Below are positions 1-7,135 of a stretch of DNA of 64,000 nucleotides, piece after piece. The notes under the pieces were generated by a model. That model was not told the origin of the DNA, made no database searches, and was given only the letters and a program-made list of their open reading frames with translations. Position numbers and translations under genes: made by a program. The stretch's first letter is position 1. Each line of letters starts with the position of its first letter. Where the stretch lies: positions 1,178,001 through 1,242,000 of the forward strand of contig CBDCAO010000012.1 of the NCBI GenBank assembly GCA_965213935.1, in the 5' to 3' direction. This stretch comes from Bin52 sp965213935. GTDB lineage: Bacteria > Pseudomonadota > Alphaproteobacteria > Thalassobaculales > Thalassobaculaceae.

Positions 1-1
1 C

Positions 2-142
2 GCGGCGCTACGCTTCCACCCCGCGCTTCGCTATCGCGAAGACGCCTCGGTGCGCCGCCTCCCGGCGCTGGTCGCCACCGTTACCGGCAGCGACGAAACG
101 ATTGCCGGCGTGCAGCGCACCTGGCTCGATGCGCGCCCTCCG
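2..142 (+). pseudogene. Fragment of a toprim/DUF7146-type primase-like protein, cut by the window edge
   Basis: Frame 2 reads from the window edge as LRFHPALRY, then LPALVATVTGSD and VQRTWLD. This resembles the start of the toprim region in plasmid and phage primase-helicase proteins (DUF7146 type), where a peptide like LRFHP is followed by LPALVA and a HRT or QRT segment. The resemblance stops near base 142. The frame stays open to about 370 but runs antisense into the next gene's 3' end, so this is probably a decayed end of a mobile-element gene. Identification is from memory of the family pattern, over fewer than 50 residues. Confidence 0.4.
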
Positions 143-245
143 ACATGGATGCGTGCAATCGTGAACCTGCGCAACGAACCCAGGCTGGAACCTGAGGTCA
201 CGGTGGAGAAGGCGGACTCCGGGCCCGACGCGGCTGTCGTACGCT

Positions 246-1325
246 TCAGATTCCGTCTCCGGTACGACAGTGCCGGAGCGATGTTTCGCCCTCGCTCGCG
301 GCCCCGGTCTCACGGGCCGCTGCCGCCAGCCGGTCCGCAAGGGACTCCATCGATATGCGCCCGGCCCTGATCTCGTCCACCTTGCGGCGCCAGCGTTCGG
401 GTATCGCTGCCAGACCGAACCGCGCGCCGAGGATCGCACCGACGATGGCGCCGTTGGTATCGGTATCGCCACCCGCCTCGATGATCCCGGACAGGGCGGA
501 CTCGAAGCCCCCGGCCTGCCAGTAGCAGATCAGGGCCGCCTGCAGCGACAGCAGCGTGAAGCCCATGTCCGGGCCGTCGAACCGCACCATGTCCAGTTCC
601 GAACGGGACGCGATCGCCACCGCCTCCATCACGCAGGACGGGATTTCATCGCGGTAGCCATAACGACCCAGCACCGGCAGGGATGCCGCCATTCCGTCCC
701 GAGCCGCCCGCAGCAGGTCGTCCGGCGATAGCGTTTCGCCGCGCAAGGCCGCCGCGGCGACCAGGTTTGCGAGCGCGCAGGACCAGCCGCATCGCGGGTC
801 CCAGTGGGTTGGCACGGCCGAAACCACGCTCTCCCGCACCAGTCGGTACGGATCGTCGCGCCAGCGGATCGCGAGCGGGGCACACCGCATCAGCGCACCG
901 TTGCCGGCCCGGTCTCCACCCCAGGCCTGTCGTGACGCCTCGACGATGGGAATGCCCTTCGCAGGCCGCGTGTTTCCGGCGGCCCGGATGCGCGCCAGCC
1001 GCTGCGGATAGCTGCCGCCATAAAGGGCCAGCACGTCCGCGGTCAGCTCGCCCATGCCCAGGCCGTTTGTTTCCGCCCACGCCCAGAAACGCCGGCCCAG
1101 GTCGTCGATGTCGAGTTCGCCGTCCATGGCGGCGGCGTCCGCGATGTCGATGGCCTGCGCCAGATCGTCGTCGTCGGGATATCCCCGTTTGGCGGCGATC
1201 TCGGAGACACCGTCCGGGTAGTCCCGGGCGATTCGCCGTTGCGACCACCCCTCCGTCACGACCCCCAGCAGGTTTCCCACCACAATTCCGACCATCAGTC
1301 CGTGCGCGCGATCCATGTCAGCCAT
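246..1325 (-). CDS. ADP-ribosylglycohydrolase family protein (DraG/ARH-like)
   Basis: This gene encodes a 359-residue protein predicted to remove ADP-ribose from modified proteins or small molecules in the cytoplasm, using a two-metal site. The C-terminal GGDTDTNGAIVGA motif near residue 285 is the family signature, and NGALMRCAPLA in the middle is the second typical block. The N-terminal block that is usually GDALG reads GNLLG, and the usual TDDT-like segment reads PDDDDL, so two metal-ligand segments differ from the consensus. The ATG at 1325 is preferred because GGGGAGG lies 8 bases upstream; an in-frame ATG at 1367 is possible. It overlaps the end of the upstream ARPP-1-like gene by 8 bases, implying coupling, and should share its ADP-ribose-responsive promoter. 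Confidence 0.85.
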   Translation of the reverse strand: MADMDRAHGLMVGIVVGNLLGVVTEGWSQRRIARDYPDGVSEIAAKRGYPDDDDLAQAIDIADAAAMDGELDIDDLGRRFWAWAETNGLGMGELTADVLALYGGSYPQRLARIRAAGNTRPAKGIPIVEASRQAWGGDRAGNGALMRCAPLAIRWRDDPYRLVRESVVSAVPTHWDPRCGWSCALANLVAAAALRGETLSPDDLLRAARDGMAASLPVLGRYGYRDEIPSCVMEAVAIASRSELDMVRFDGPDMGFTLLSLQAALICYWQAGGFESALSGIIEAGGDTDTNGAIVGAILGARFGLAAIPERWRRKVDEIRAGRISMESLADRLAAAARETGAASEGETSLRHCRTGDGI

Positions 1326-2238
1326 GGCCATGTCCTCCCCTGTCATCGGTCTGCGAAAACGCGGCATGGACTACTGCGCCGCGCAGCGTCAGTGCCTGGC
1401 CGATCACCCTGCCATCTGCGACACGTTGCTCCATCCCCAGGCCCACACCCGGCATCTCTCTCGCACGCGCATGCGCGAAGTGACGAATGAGTGCGAGCAT
1501 CCGGTCCGCGGACGGACGGCCGCCCGGTGGTTTTGATTCGACATAGTGCGAACGGATCAGCCGCCCCCAGTGTGCCGCAAGCAGTTGTGGTGCGCCGAAC
1601 AGGTCCATCGCCGTCACCCGGCTGCCCCGGGCGACACCGATGCCGCTCTGGCCCAGCAGCGGGCCGCGCCTGACGAGTGCCTCGACGGCGTTTGAACGCG
1701 GCGCCGTCCGGCGATACGTCTGCTGCAGGTCCGCAGCCGCCCCGGTTTCGGACTCGACGTCCTCGTGTGCCAGCATCTCGCGGACTTCGGACCACACACC
1801 GCATTGGTCTCCGGCGCGCGAGCCGTCCTGCATGGAGCGGGCGACGCCACGGCGCTGCGCCGCCCGGATGCGGGCTGGTGCGAACGCCTCGGCCCGGCTC
1901 CAGGCCCGATGACGCCCCCAGCGACCCTGTTCCAGGCAACTCACCGGCAGGTCGGCATCGCACAGGGAGCCCACCAGTACCGAAGCGTTGACCGCCCGGT
2001 TCTGCTTGCCGCCCAGGAAGTGCTCGCCTTCTGCCACCAGCACGGGTTTGTCCGTCGGATTGGTTACTCGCAGTTTCTGCACCGATGCGGTCTCGAGTTC
2101 GTTAACGAGCAGTCCGGAAGCGTCGCCGGTGGCAATCGACGGCAGGTCGTTGCCCGGCAGGTAGAGCGGAAAGAACCACACGCCGAGCCGCTCGATCGGA
2201 GGTCCCAGCGCGACAGTGTCCAGGTTTGGCTTGATCAT
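1318..2238 (-). CDS. ARPP-1-like protein (DUF6569)
   Basis: This 306-residue protein resembles ARPP-1, a domain named for its association with ADP-ribosylglycohydrolases and rhodanese-phosphatase proteins. Typical features are the N-terminal GPPIERLGVWFFPLYL-like strand, VTNPTDKPVLVAEGEHFLGGKQNRAVN, and a conserved cysteine near VSCLEQGRW. Its biochemical role is not established; genome context has linked it to NAD and ADP-ribose metabolism. The ATG at 2238 has AGGAG 8 bases upstream, while an upstream ATG at 2283 would lie inside the operator region. The gene is first in a two-gene unit with the ADP-ribosylglycohydrolase and is divergent from the NrtR-like regulator. Confidence 0.75.
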   Translation of the reverse strand: MIKPNLDTVALGPPIERLGVWFFPLYLPGNDLPSIATGDASGLLVNELETASVQKLRVTNPTDKPVLVAEGEHFLGGKQNRAVNASVLVGSLCDADLPVSCLEQGRWGRHRAWSRAEAFAPARIRAAQRRGVARSMQDGSRAGDQCGVWSEVREMLAHEDVESETGAAADLQQTYRRTAPRSNAVEALVRRGPLLGQSGIGVARGSRVTAMDLFGAPQLLAAHWGRLIRSHYVESKPPGGRPSADRMLALIRHFAHARAREMPGVGLGMEQRVADGRVIGQALTLRGAVVHAAFSQTDDRGGHGHG

Positions 2239-2255
2239 GGGAGGCACTCCTCTTT

Positions 2256-2274
2256 TATTGTTCATATGACAATA
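2256..2274. promoter_or_regulatory. Predicted NrtR operator 1
   Basis: A perfect palindrome of half-sites TATTGT and ACAATA is separated by 7 bases (TCATATG). It covers the -10 region and probable transcription start of the minus-strand ARPP-1 promoter. The pattern matches the known A/T-rich NrtR operator type. A second copy with the same spacer length lies 35 bases away. Confidence 0.75.
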
Positions 2275-2299
2275 TATGGGCAAGCCTTGATATTGTCAA
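2271..2299 (-). promoter_or_regulatory. Sigma-70-type promoter of the ARPP-1/ADP-ribosylglycohydrolase unit
   Basis: On the minus strand a consensus TTGACA (2299-2294) is followed after exactly 17 bases by TATATT (2276-2271). Transcription should start near 2264, giving a leader of about 26 bases before the ATG at 2238. The -35 box lies in operator 2 and the -10 box in operator 1, so a bound repressor would block both elements. Confidence 0.75.
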
Positions 2300-2315
2300 C
2301 TACACAATTTATGGT
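2287..2315 (+). promoter_or_regulatory. Possible promoter of the nrtR-like gene, giving a near-leaderless transcript
   Basis: TTGATA (2287-2292) is followed after 17 bases by TATGGT (2310-2315). Initiation 7 bases further on would fall at about 2322, the A of the regulator's ATG. No Shine-Dalgarno sequence precedes that ATG, which fits a leaderless message. Operator 2 lies within this promoter, so autoregulation is likely. The -10 box is weak (4 of 6). Confidence 0.4.
2291..2309. promoter_or_regulatory. Predicted NrtR operator 2
   Basis: Half-sites TATTGT and ACAATT flank a 7-base spacer (CAACTAC), the same architecture as operator 1 with one mismatched arm position. It overlaps the -35 box of the minus-strand promoter and the spacer of the proposed plus-strand promoter. 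Confidence 0.7.
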
Positions 2316-2321
2316 TCGGCG

Positions 2322-3098
2322 ATGGTCGGTGAAGTCCCGTACCCATATGACCCTGGAGCGTTCCCGCCGTTCGCGGTCACCGCGGACGTGGCGCTGTTCA
2401 CCATCGGGAACAACGGGCTCCAGGCGCTGCTGATCGAGCGGGGCCAGGGACCGTTTCTCGGGGCCTTGGCCTTGCCCGGCGGCTTCGTACGGGAAGACGA
2501 GGATCTGCGGGACGCTGCCGCCCGGGAACTGGCGGAAGAAACCGGGCTCCATGCGGGACCATGGTATCTTGAGCAACTGGCCGCCTACGGTACCCCGGAC
2601 CGGGACCCGCGCATGCGGGTGGTCACGGTCGCCTTCTGGGCGGTCTGCGCCAGTCTGCCGGCCTCGCCGCGCGGTGGCGGGGACGCTGCCGCGGCGAGCC
2701 TGCTGCCGGTGGAAGACATCGAGAGGGGTGCCGTGCGCCTCGCCTTCGACCACGCACGCATTGTCGCGGACGCGGTCGAACGCATTCGCTCCAGCATGGA
2801 GCACACAGCGCTCGCCGCCGGGTTCTGCCCGCCGAAATTTACAATCCGGCAGCTCAGGGAAGTCTACGAAACGGTCTGGGGCGTCTCGCTCGACCCGGGG
2901 AACTTCCAGCGCTACGTGCGTGAGAGCGGAGCCTTCGAGCCGAGCCTCGCCCTGTCTGCTCCGGGACGAGACGACACCCGGTCCGAACCCGGCCGACCCG
3001 CATCGTTGTGGACGGCACGAAGGACGGAATCCGGTCGCCCGGCGAAGGCGGTCCGAAGGCTGGCAAGACCGGGAGGCAAGCAGGCCAGAAACCGGTAA
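2322..3098 (+). CDS. NrtR-type Nudix-winged-helix transcriptional regulator
   Basis: This 258-residue protein has an N-terminal Nudix domain with a canonical box from G54 to L76 (E60, R68, E69, E72 and E73 all present). A C-terminal winged-helix-like region, around residues 165-205, contains KFTIRQLREVYETVWG followed by NFQRYV. This arrangement is that of NrtR, a repressor that senses ADP-ribose or related nucleotides. The final 50 residues are Arg/Pro-rich and may be disordered. Two matching palindromes sit just upstream between it and the divergent ARPP-1 and ADP-ribosylglycohydrolase genes, the likely targets. Because the Nudix box is complete, hydrolase activity is possible, although several NrtR proteins have lost theirs. 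Confidence 0.85.
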   Translation: MVGEVPYPYDPGAFPPFAVTADVALFTIGNNGLQALLIERGQGPFLGALALPGGFVREDEDLRDAAARELAEETGLHAGPWYLEQLAAYGTPDRDPRMRVVTVAFWAVCASLPASPRGGGDAAAASLLPVEDIERGAVRLAFDHARIVADAVERIRSSMEHTALAAGFCPPKFTIRQLREVYETVWGVSLDPGNFQRYVRESGAFEPSLALSAPGRDDTRSEPGRPASLWTARRTESGRPAKAVRRLARPGGKQARNR

Positions 3099-3840
3099 AT
3101 CAGTGTTGTGCTGACGGTTGCGTACGTCCCGATCGGGCTCATCACCCGTTTCCGGCCCGATGATCCGCCGCTCCGATGACCCTATGCGACCGTGTCACGC
3201 CCGGTGATGCACGTCCATGGTGATGCCTGCTCCATCTCTCATCCGCCAGGTCATCTCCCCCGCCTCCCGCCAGCCGACGCGCAAGTCCTCGCTCGTGGCC
3301 CGCCACAGGGTCGGGTACCAGACATGAAATCTGCACCAAGTCGAGTGGAGTACGCAGACGCCGACGCTGGTCTGGCCGACGTTGCCGGCCTGGCCTATCC
3401 TCCCTGCGTGAGAGTCGCGCAGTACGTTGGGGCGTCTGCGCCGCCGCCAGCGCGAACCATCGGGGGCTTGCCCATGAACGACATCGGCGCGCCGACACGA
3501 CCGGCGATCCGCAACCCCGGCGCGAAAGACGCTGGCCTCGGCATTGACCACGAAGCGACCTTTGCCAAAGCTCAGGACGGCCTGGACGGTCCCGTCAACA
3601 CCGCCGGGGTTCGGGGCGGCCCGTTTGCCCGACGGGACACGGATGGGTGGGACCGAAACCTTGACATCAGGTTCGAGGACGTACCCGACAGCGTCAGGGC
3701 GGCAGTGCAGCGCCTTCGGGCACGAGGTGCCGGAGCCATCGTCACGCTCGTGAACCGGGACGGGGAATTCCCGGAGGCGCTCCGTGAATAGCGGTAACGG
3801 GGGCAAATCGCTCCACGGATTCGTCAGGAAGCTCACCGCG
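3099..3840. other. Long stretch without a convincing gene
   Basis: Open frames exist on both strands (plus 3192-3791, minus 3195-3836), but neither gives a recognisable domain and third-position G+C in the plus frame is clearly lower than in neighbouring genes. The region may be a decayed gene or hold a short hypothetical protein beginning at the ATG at 3474. No RNA gene or strong terminator hairpin was seen. Confidence 0.4.
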
Positions 3841-4446
3841 ATGACCGCCGAGGACGATGCGCATGACGTTTACGAAGCGTGGGCGCCGAGTTACGAAAGC
3901 GACCTCGTCGACGGGTATGGCTACGCCGCTCATCGGATCGCGGCCATGGCGATGGCGGCCGCCCGGACGGATCGCACCGGTTCGATTCTGGATATCGGCT
4001 GCGGCACCGGGCTCGTGGCCGAGGAACTCGCCGCGTTTGGGTTCACGACCGTCGACGGGCTCGACGCATCCCCTCGCATGCTGGACAGGGCCCGAGCAAA
4101 GGGGGTCTATCGTGACCTCATCCACGGCGATGTACGCCAACCCGACCTGATCGTTCCCGGCCGCTACGACGCGGCAATAGCGGTTGGGGTGTTCGGCGGC
4201 GGCCATGTCGAGCCCGGGGATCTCGATTGCATTGCCCGGCCCGTGCGTGCGGGGGGCATGATCGTCCTCTACGCGAACGGCATCCCGTGGGTCGCTGACG
4301 ACTACCCGTCGCATCTCCGTCGGCTCGAGGAGGACGGCATCTGGACTATCGAACGCACCGAAGAATCCAACTACATGGACCGGATCGATCGCCCGGGCTG
4401 GCTCGTCGTCGCCCGGCGCGCGGGGGGAGCAGACGGCCGTGGCTAG
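3841..4446 (+). CDS. Class I SAM-dependent methyltransferase (METTL27-like)
   Basis: This 201-residue Rossmann-fold methyltransferase has the SAM-binding motif ILDIGCGTG near residue 59. Its N-terminus, HDVYEAWAPSYESDL, resembles the Williams-Beuren/METTL27-like group. The substrate cannot be deduced. The ATG at 3841 has AGGAAG 9 bases upstream, whereas the longer frame from 3784 has no ribosome site. The gene overlaps the GTG of the following dipeptidase gene by 8 bases, so the two are probably co-translated. Confidence 0.8.
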   Translation: MTAEDDAHDVYEAWAPSYESDLVDGYGYAAHRIAAMAMAAARTDRTGSILDIGCGTGLVAEELAAFGFTTVDGLDASPRMLDRARAKGVYRDLIHGDVRQPDLIVPGRYDAAIAVGVFGGGHVEPGDLDCIARPVRAGGMIVLYANGIPWVADDYPSHLRRLEEDGIWTIERTEESNYMDRIDRPGWLVVARRAGGADGRG

Positions 4447-5488
4447 TCTCGCTCCAGGCGAAACCGGGGACCGGGACGCGGGGCGTGCCGCCAGGGACAT
4501 CGCCGGGAACGACGTCGAGTCGCTCTATGCGGATGCCTTTGTCTGGGACGCTCACGCCGGCTTCGAGTCGTGGCCGACCACGGATCTCCGCAATCTCAGG
4601 ATCTGGAAGGACGCGGGGGTCGACTTCCTTTCCGTCAATGTCGGCTACGACGTGCAGAGCTGGACGGATACCATCCGGGTGCTCGCCGCATTTCGGCGAT
4701 GGTTCGACGCTTCGGATGACTACGCTCTCGTCGGCAGCATCACGGATGTGCGTGCCGCCCGTGCGGCGGGACGAATGGCGGTCGCCTTCGATCTCGAGGG
4801 GATGAACGTTCTCGACGGCTCGCTCGACTTTCTGCACCTGGTCCATTCGCTCGGGGTGCGCCAGATCCTCTTTGCCTACAACCGGAACAGCGTCGCAGGG
4901 GGAGGCTGTCACGACGAGGACACCGGCCTCACCGACTTCGGTCGAGCGGCAGTTGATGAGATGAACGCTCTCGGGATCCTCGTGGACTGCTCCCACTGCG
5001 GCTATCGCACCACCATGGAAGCGATGGAACTCTCGTCGGCTCCCGTCATTTTCTCGCACTCCAATCCGCGCTTCCTTCGCGATCACGAACGGAATATCCG
5101 CGACGAACAGGCCCAGGCGTGCGCAGCGACCGGCGGTGTCATCGGCGTCAACGGCATCGGCCTCTTTCTCGGCGAGGATGACATCCGCACATCGACCATG
5201 GCGGACCACGTCGAGTACCTGCTCGACCTTGTCGGACCGAAGCACGTGGGGATCGGGCTCGACTACTTCTTCAAGTCCGACATTGACGCAAGCTTTCAGG
5301 AAGCGCTCGCCGCGAATGAAGACTTCTGGCCACGCGAGCAGTACCCGGGAGGCGAGATACGATGCGCGGCGCCGTCACAACTTCGCGAACTCGCCGCCGA
5401 GCTTCTCCGCCGGGGGCGGAGAACGTCAGACGTCCGCGCGGTACTCGGCGGCAACTTCCTGCGGGTCGCGGAAGCGGTCTGGGGCTGA
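4439..5488 (+). CDS. Membrane dipeptidase-family (peptidase M19) protein
   Basis: This 349-residue protein has the M19 TIM-barrel metal motifs in order: DAHAGF near the N-terminus, DLEGMN (bridging Glu), DCSHCGYRT, FSHSNPR and GIGLDYFF. The first motif is normally DxHxD, and the second Asp here is Gly, so one zinc ligand differs from renal-type dipeptidases. It may act on dipeptides or on other amide or lactone substrates, as M19 is functionally broad. No signal peptide is visible. The start is a GTG overlapping the methyltransferase stop. Confidence 0.8.
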   Translation: MASLAPGETGDRDAGRAARDIAGNDVESLYADAFVWDAHAGFESWPTTDLRNLRIWKDAGVDFLSVNVGYDVQSWTDTIRVLAAFRRWFDASDDYALVGSITDVRAARAAGRMAVAFDLEGMNVLDGSLDFLHLVHSLGVRQILFAYNRNSVAGGGCHDEDTGLTDFGRAAVDEMNALGILVDCSHCGYRTTMEAMELSSAPVIFSHSNPRFLRDHERNIRDEQAQACAATGGVIGVNGIGLFLGEDDIRTSTMADHVEYLLDLVGPKHVGIGLDYFFKSDIDASFQEALAANEDFWPREQYPGGEIRCAAPSQLRELAAELLRRGRRTSDVRAVLGGNFLRVAEAVWG

Positions 5489-5799
5489 ACGAACCGGTCC
5501 ACGAAGCCCCCGCACCCGCCTCGATCGACAACCCGGTTCATACCGCCCGTACACTGTTCTTCAGGCAGCGACGCACCGACCGCGGTACGCTGTGGCCGCT
5601 GCGACACACGAGCGTACGGTTGTGAATATGGCCATCCTTGCCGGCCGTTTCCCCAGGGCCGGCGCAGGGAACCGCCCTCGAACCGAGAAACGAAGTCGCC
5701 CTGGCCCGCATGTGGTCGGAAAGATGGAGCCGGACGCCGTGCATGGACCAGATTCGAATGTCTCCCTTGAGCGCGAGGTCCGGGGTATGGGCGATATGA
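5489..5799. other. Intergenic stretch upstream of the phnE relic
   Basis: No supported gene is present. In-frame conceptual translations show nothing that joins convincingly to the phnE fragment that follows, so the 5' part of that gene appears to be deleted or scrambled here. Confidence 0.5.
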
Positions 5800-6042
5800 C
5801 CGATCGACCGCTCCGCTGCCGTCATCGGCGCGCTCGGCGCCGGCGGGATCGACCTGCTTCTGGTCGAGACCATGCGGACTTCCCGGGACCGGGAAAACAC
5901 GCTCCACATCATCATCCTGACCGTCGTGCTGGTGATCGCCATGGACAGTCTGTCCGGCGCGGTCCGCCGCCGCCTCATACGCGGCAGGCCCACACCTGCG
6001 GGCGACCAGGCCGTCCCGCGGCAAGCGCCACGAGCATCGTGA
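5800..6042 (+). pseudogene. phnE: 3' relic of phnE (phosphonate ABC transporter permease)
   Basis: After a stop at 5797-5799 this frame encodes about 80 residues that match the PhnE C-terminus. RSAAVIGALGAGGID is the permease EAA-loop region just before the last membrane helix. It is followed by HIIILTVVLVIAMDSLSGAVRRRLI, the terminal helix with its basic tail. The usual GGIG reads GGID. All upstream helices are missing. The relic runs opposite to the phn operon and its 3' end overlaps that of phnN by 68 bases. This suggests a rearrangement that separated or destroyed the phosphonate transporter genes. Confidence 0.75.
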
Positions 6043-6568
6043 CCATCGTACCGACGGCTCGATCGAGCGGGCCATCATTGTCCAGGACCCGCACGTCCGG
6101 GCCCGGGACAGGATCCTCCACCGTCCGGGCAAGCCGGCGCAGGCGCTCGTCACGGGACTCCCGGCCTCTGCCGGCAAGCCGGCGCGCGCGCGTCCGCGTG
6201 CTCGCGGTGACATGGATGACGCCGACTCGCGCGAAGCGATCCCGCGCCTGCCCGAGCACGCCGCGGGACACATTCGCCACCACCACCCGGCCTTCGGCCA
6301 GCAGGGTGTCGACGCATCCGGGAAGCGCGTAGCACAACCCGTGAGCGCGCCAGACGAGCGCGAAGTCACCGGCGCGCTCGCGCATGACGAACTCCTCGCG
6401 GGACAGCGCGACGTGGTCTTCGCTCGGATCCCCGCCAGCACGCGTGATCACGCGGCGGACAAACCGGAATCGTCCGTCGTCGCGCAGTGCCGCCTCGGCG
6501 CAACGCAGCAGCGTATCCTTGCCCGCACCGCTCGGGCCGACCACGAGAACGAGACACCCGCCGGCCAC
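5975..6568 (-). CDS. phnN: Ribose 1,5-bisphosphate phosphokinase PhnN
   Basis: This 197-residue guanylate-kinase-like enzyme converts ribose 1,5-bisphosphate to PRPP, the salvage step after C-P bond cleavage. The P-loop GPSGAGKDT lies about ten residues from the start, the spacing usual for PhnN, followed by VITRAG and SREEF as in the family. The frame is open much further upstream, but GTG at 6568 is chosen because it starts 5 bases after the preceding stop and gives a normal family length. The last 68 bases overlap a phnE relic on the other strand. Confidence 0.88.
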   Translation of the reverse strand: MAGGCLVLVVGPSGAGKDTLLRCAEAALRDDGRFRFVRRVITRAGGDPSEDHVALSREEFVMRERAGDFALVWRAHGLCYALPGCVDTLLAEGRVVVANVSRGVLGQARDRFARVGVIHVTASTRTRARRLAGRGRESRDERLRRLARTVEDPVPGPDVRVLDNDGPLDRAVGTMVTMLVALAAGRPGRPQVWACRV

Positions 6569-6573
6569 CTCAC

Positions 6574-7119
6574 TCAGCCCCGGATCACCGAAGCGATGAT
6601 CCCCCGGTAGTGTTCGAGGCCGGGCGTGACCGCGGCTGGGTCCTTGGACTGCTCGTCCCACCGGCGCACGGCGATCGCATCGCGTGCATGCGGTCCGTCC
6701 ATGAAGGCGGCTGCCTCGGCCTTTCCGGACGGTCCGCCCTGCAGTTCCAGGCTGCGCACCGATGCCGCCGACAGCGTCCCGAAATACGTCGGGTCGATGG
6801 CGCACAGACAGCGCTTGGCATCGACGTGCAGACCGACCGGCGCGGTCACCGTCTCGTCGAACCATCGGGAGAGGAACCGTTCAGCGAGCCGCTCGTGACG
6901 ATCGTCGATGCCTTTCCCCGCCGGGTCGTCGCCGAGCCCGTGGATCAGGTGACCGATGTCGTGAAGCAGTGCCGCCACCACGAGGCAGACGGGTGCGTCG
7001 GAGGCCTCGGCCAGGTGCGCGCACTGCAGGGCATGCTGCAATTGGCTGACCGGCTCCTCGTCGTACTGGCCGGCCCCCCTGGTCTCCAGGATGGTCATGA
7101 TGCGGTCCAGACCCGACAT
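6574..7119 (-). CDS. PhnZ-like HD-domain phosphonate oxygenase
   Basis: This 181-residue HD-domain protein aligns by eye with PhnZ, a mixed-valence di-iron oxygenase that cleaves 2-hydroxy-aminoethylphosphonate. Conserved features are Y19 and E22 (Y-x-x-E before the first helix), H29 in QLQHALQ, the LLHDIGH pair H53-D54, H75, a later VGLHVDAKR and a C-terminal WDE. This matches the phosphonate-associated HDIG family found in phn operons. No PhnY-type hydroxylase is visible in the window, so the substrate is uncertain. It lies 16 bases after phnM and 5 before phnN. ATG 7119 is preceded by GGGAGA. Confidence 0.8.
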   Translation of the reverse strand: MSGLDRIMTILETRGAGQYDEEPVSQLQHALQCAHLAEASDAPVCLVVAALLHDIGHLIHGLGDDPAGKGIDDRHERLAERFLSRWFDETVTAPVGLHVDAKRCLCAIDPTYFGTLSAASVRSLELQGGPSGKAEAAAFMDGPHARDAIAVRRWDEQSKDPAAVTPGLEHYRGIIASVIRG

Positions 7120-7135
7120 GGCTCCGTTCTCCCGT

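Noticed and set aside
3192..3836. Long open frames on both strands between the NrtR-like and methyltransferase genes
   Set aside because: No domain, no ribosome site and weak third-position bias; reported only as an unexplained stretch.
5136..6332. A 398-codon plus-strand frame through the dipeptidase end and the phnE relic
   Set aside because: The phnE-like residues lie in a different frame, and the dipeptidase is clear in its own frame.
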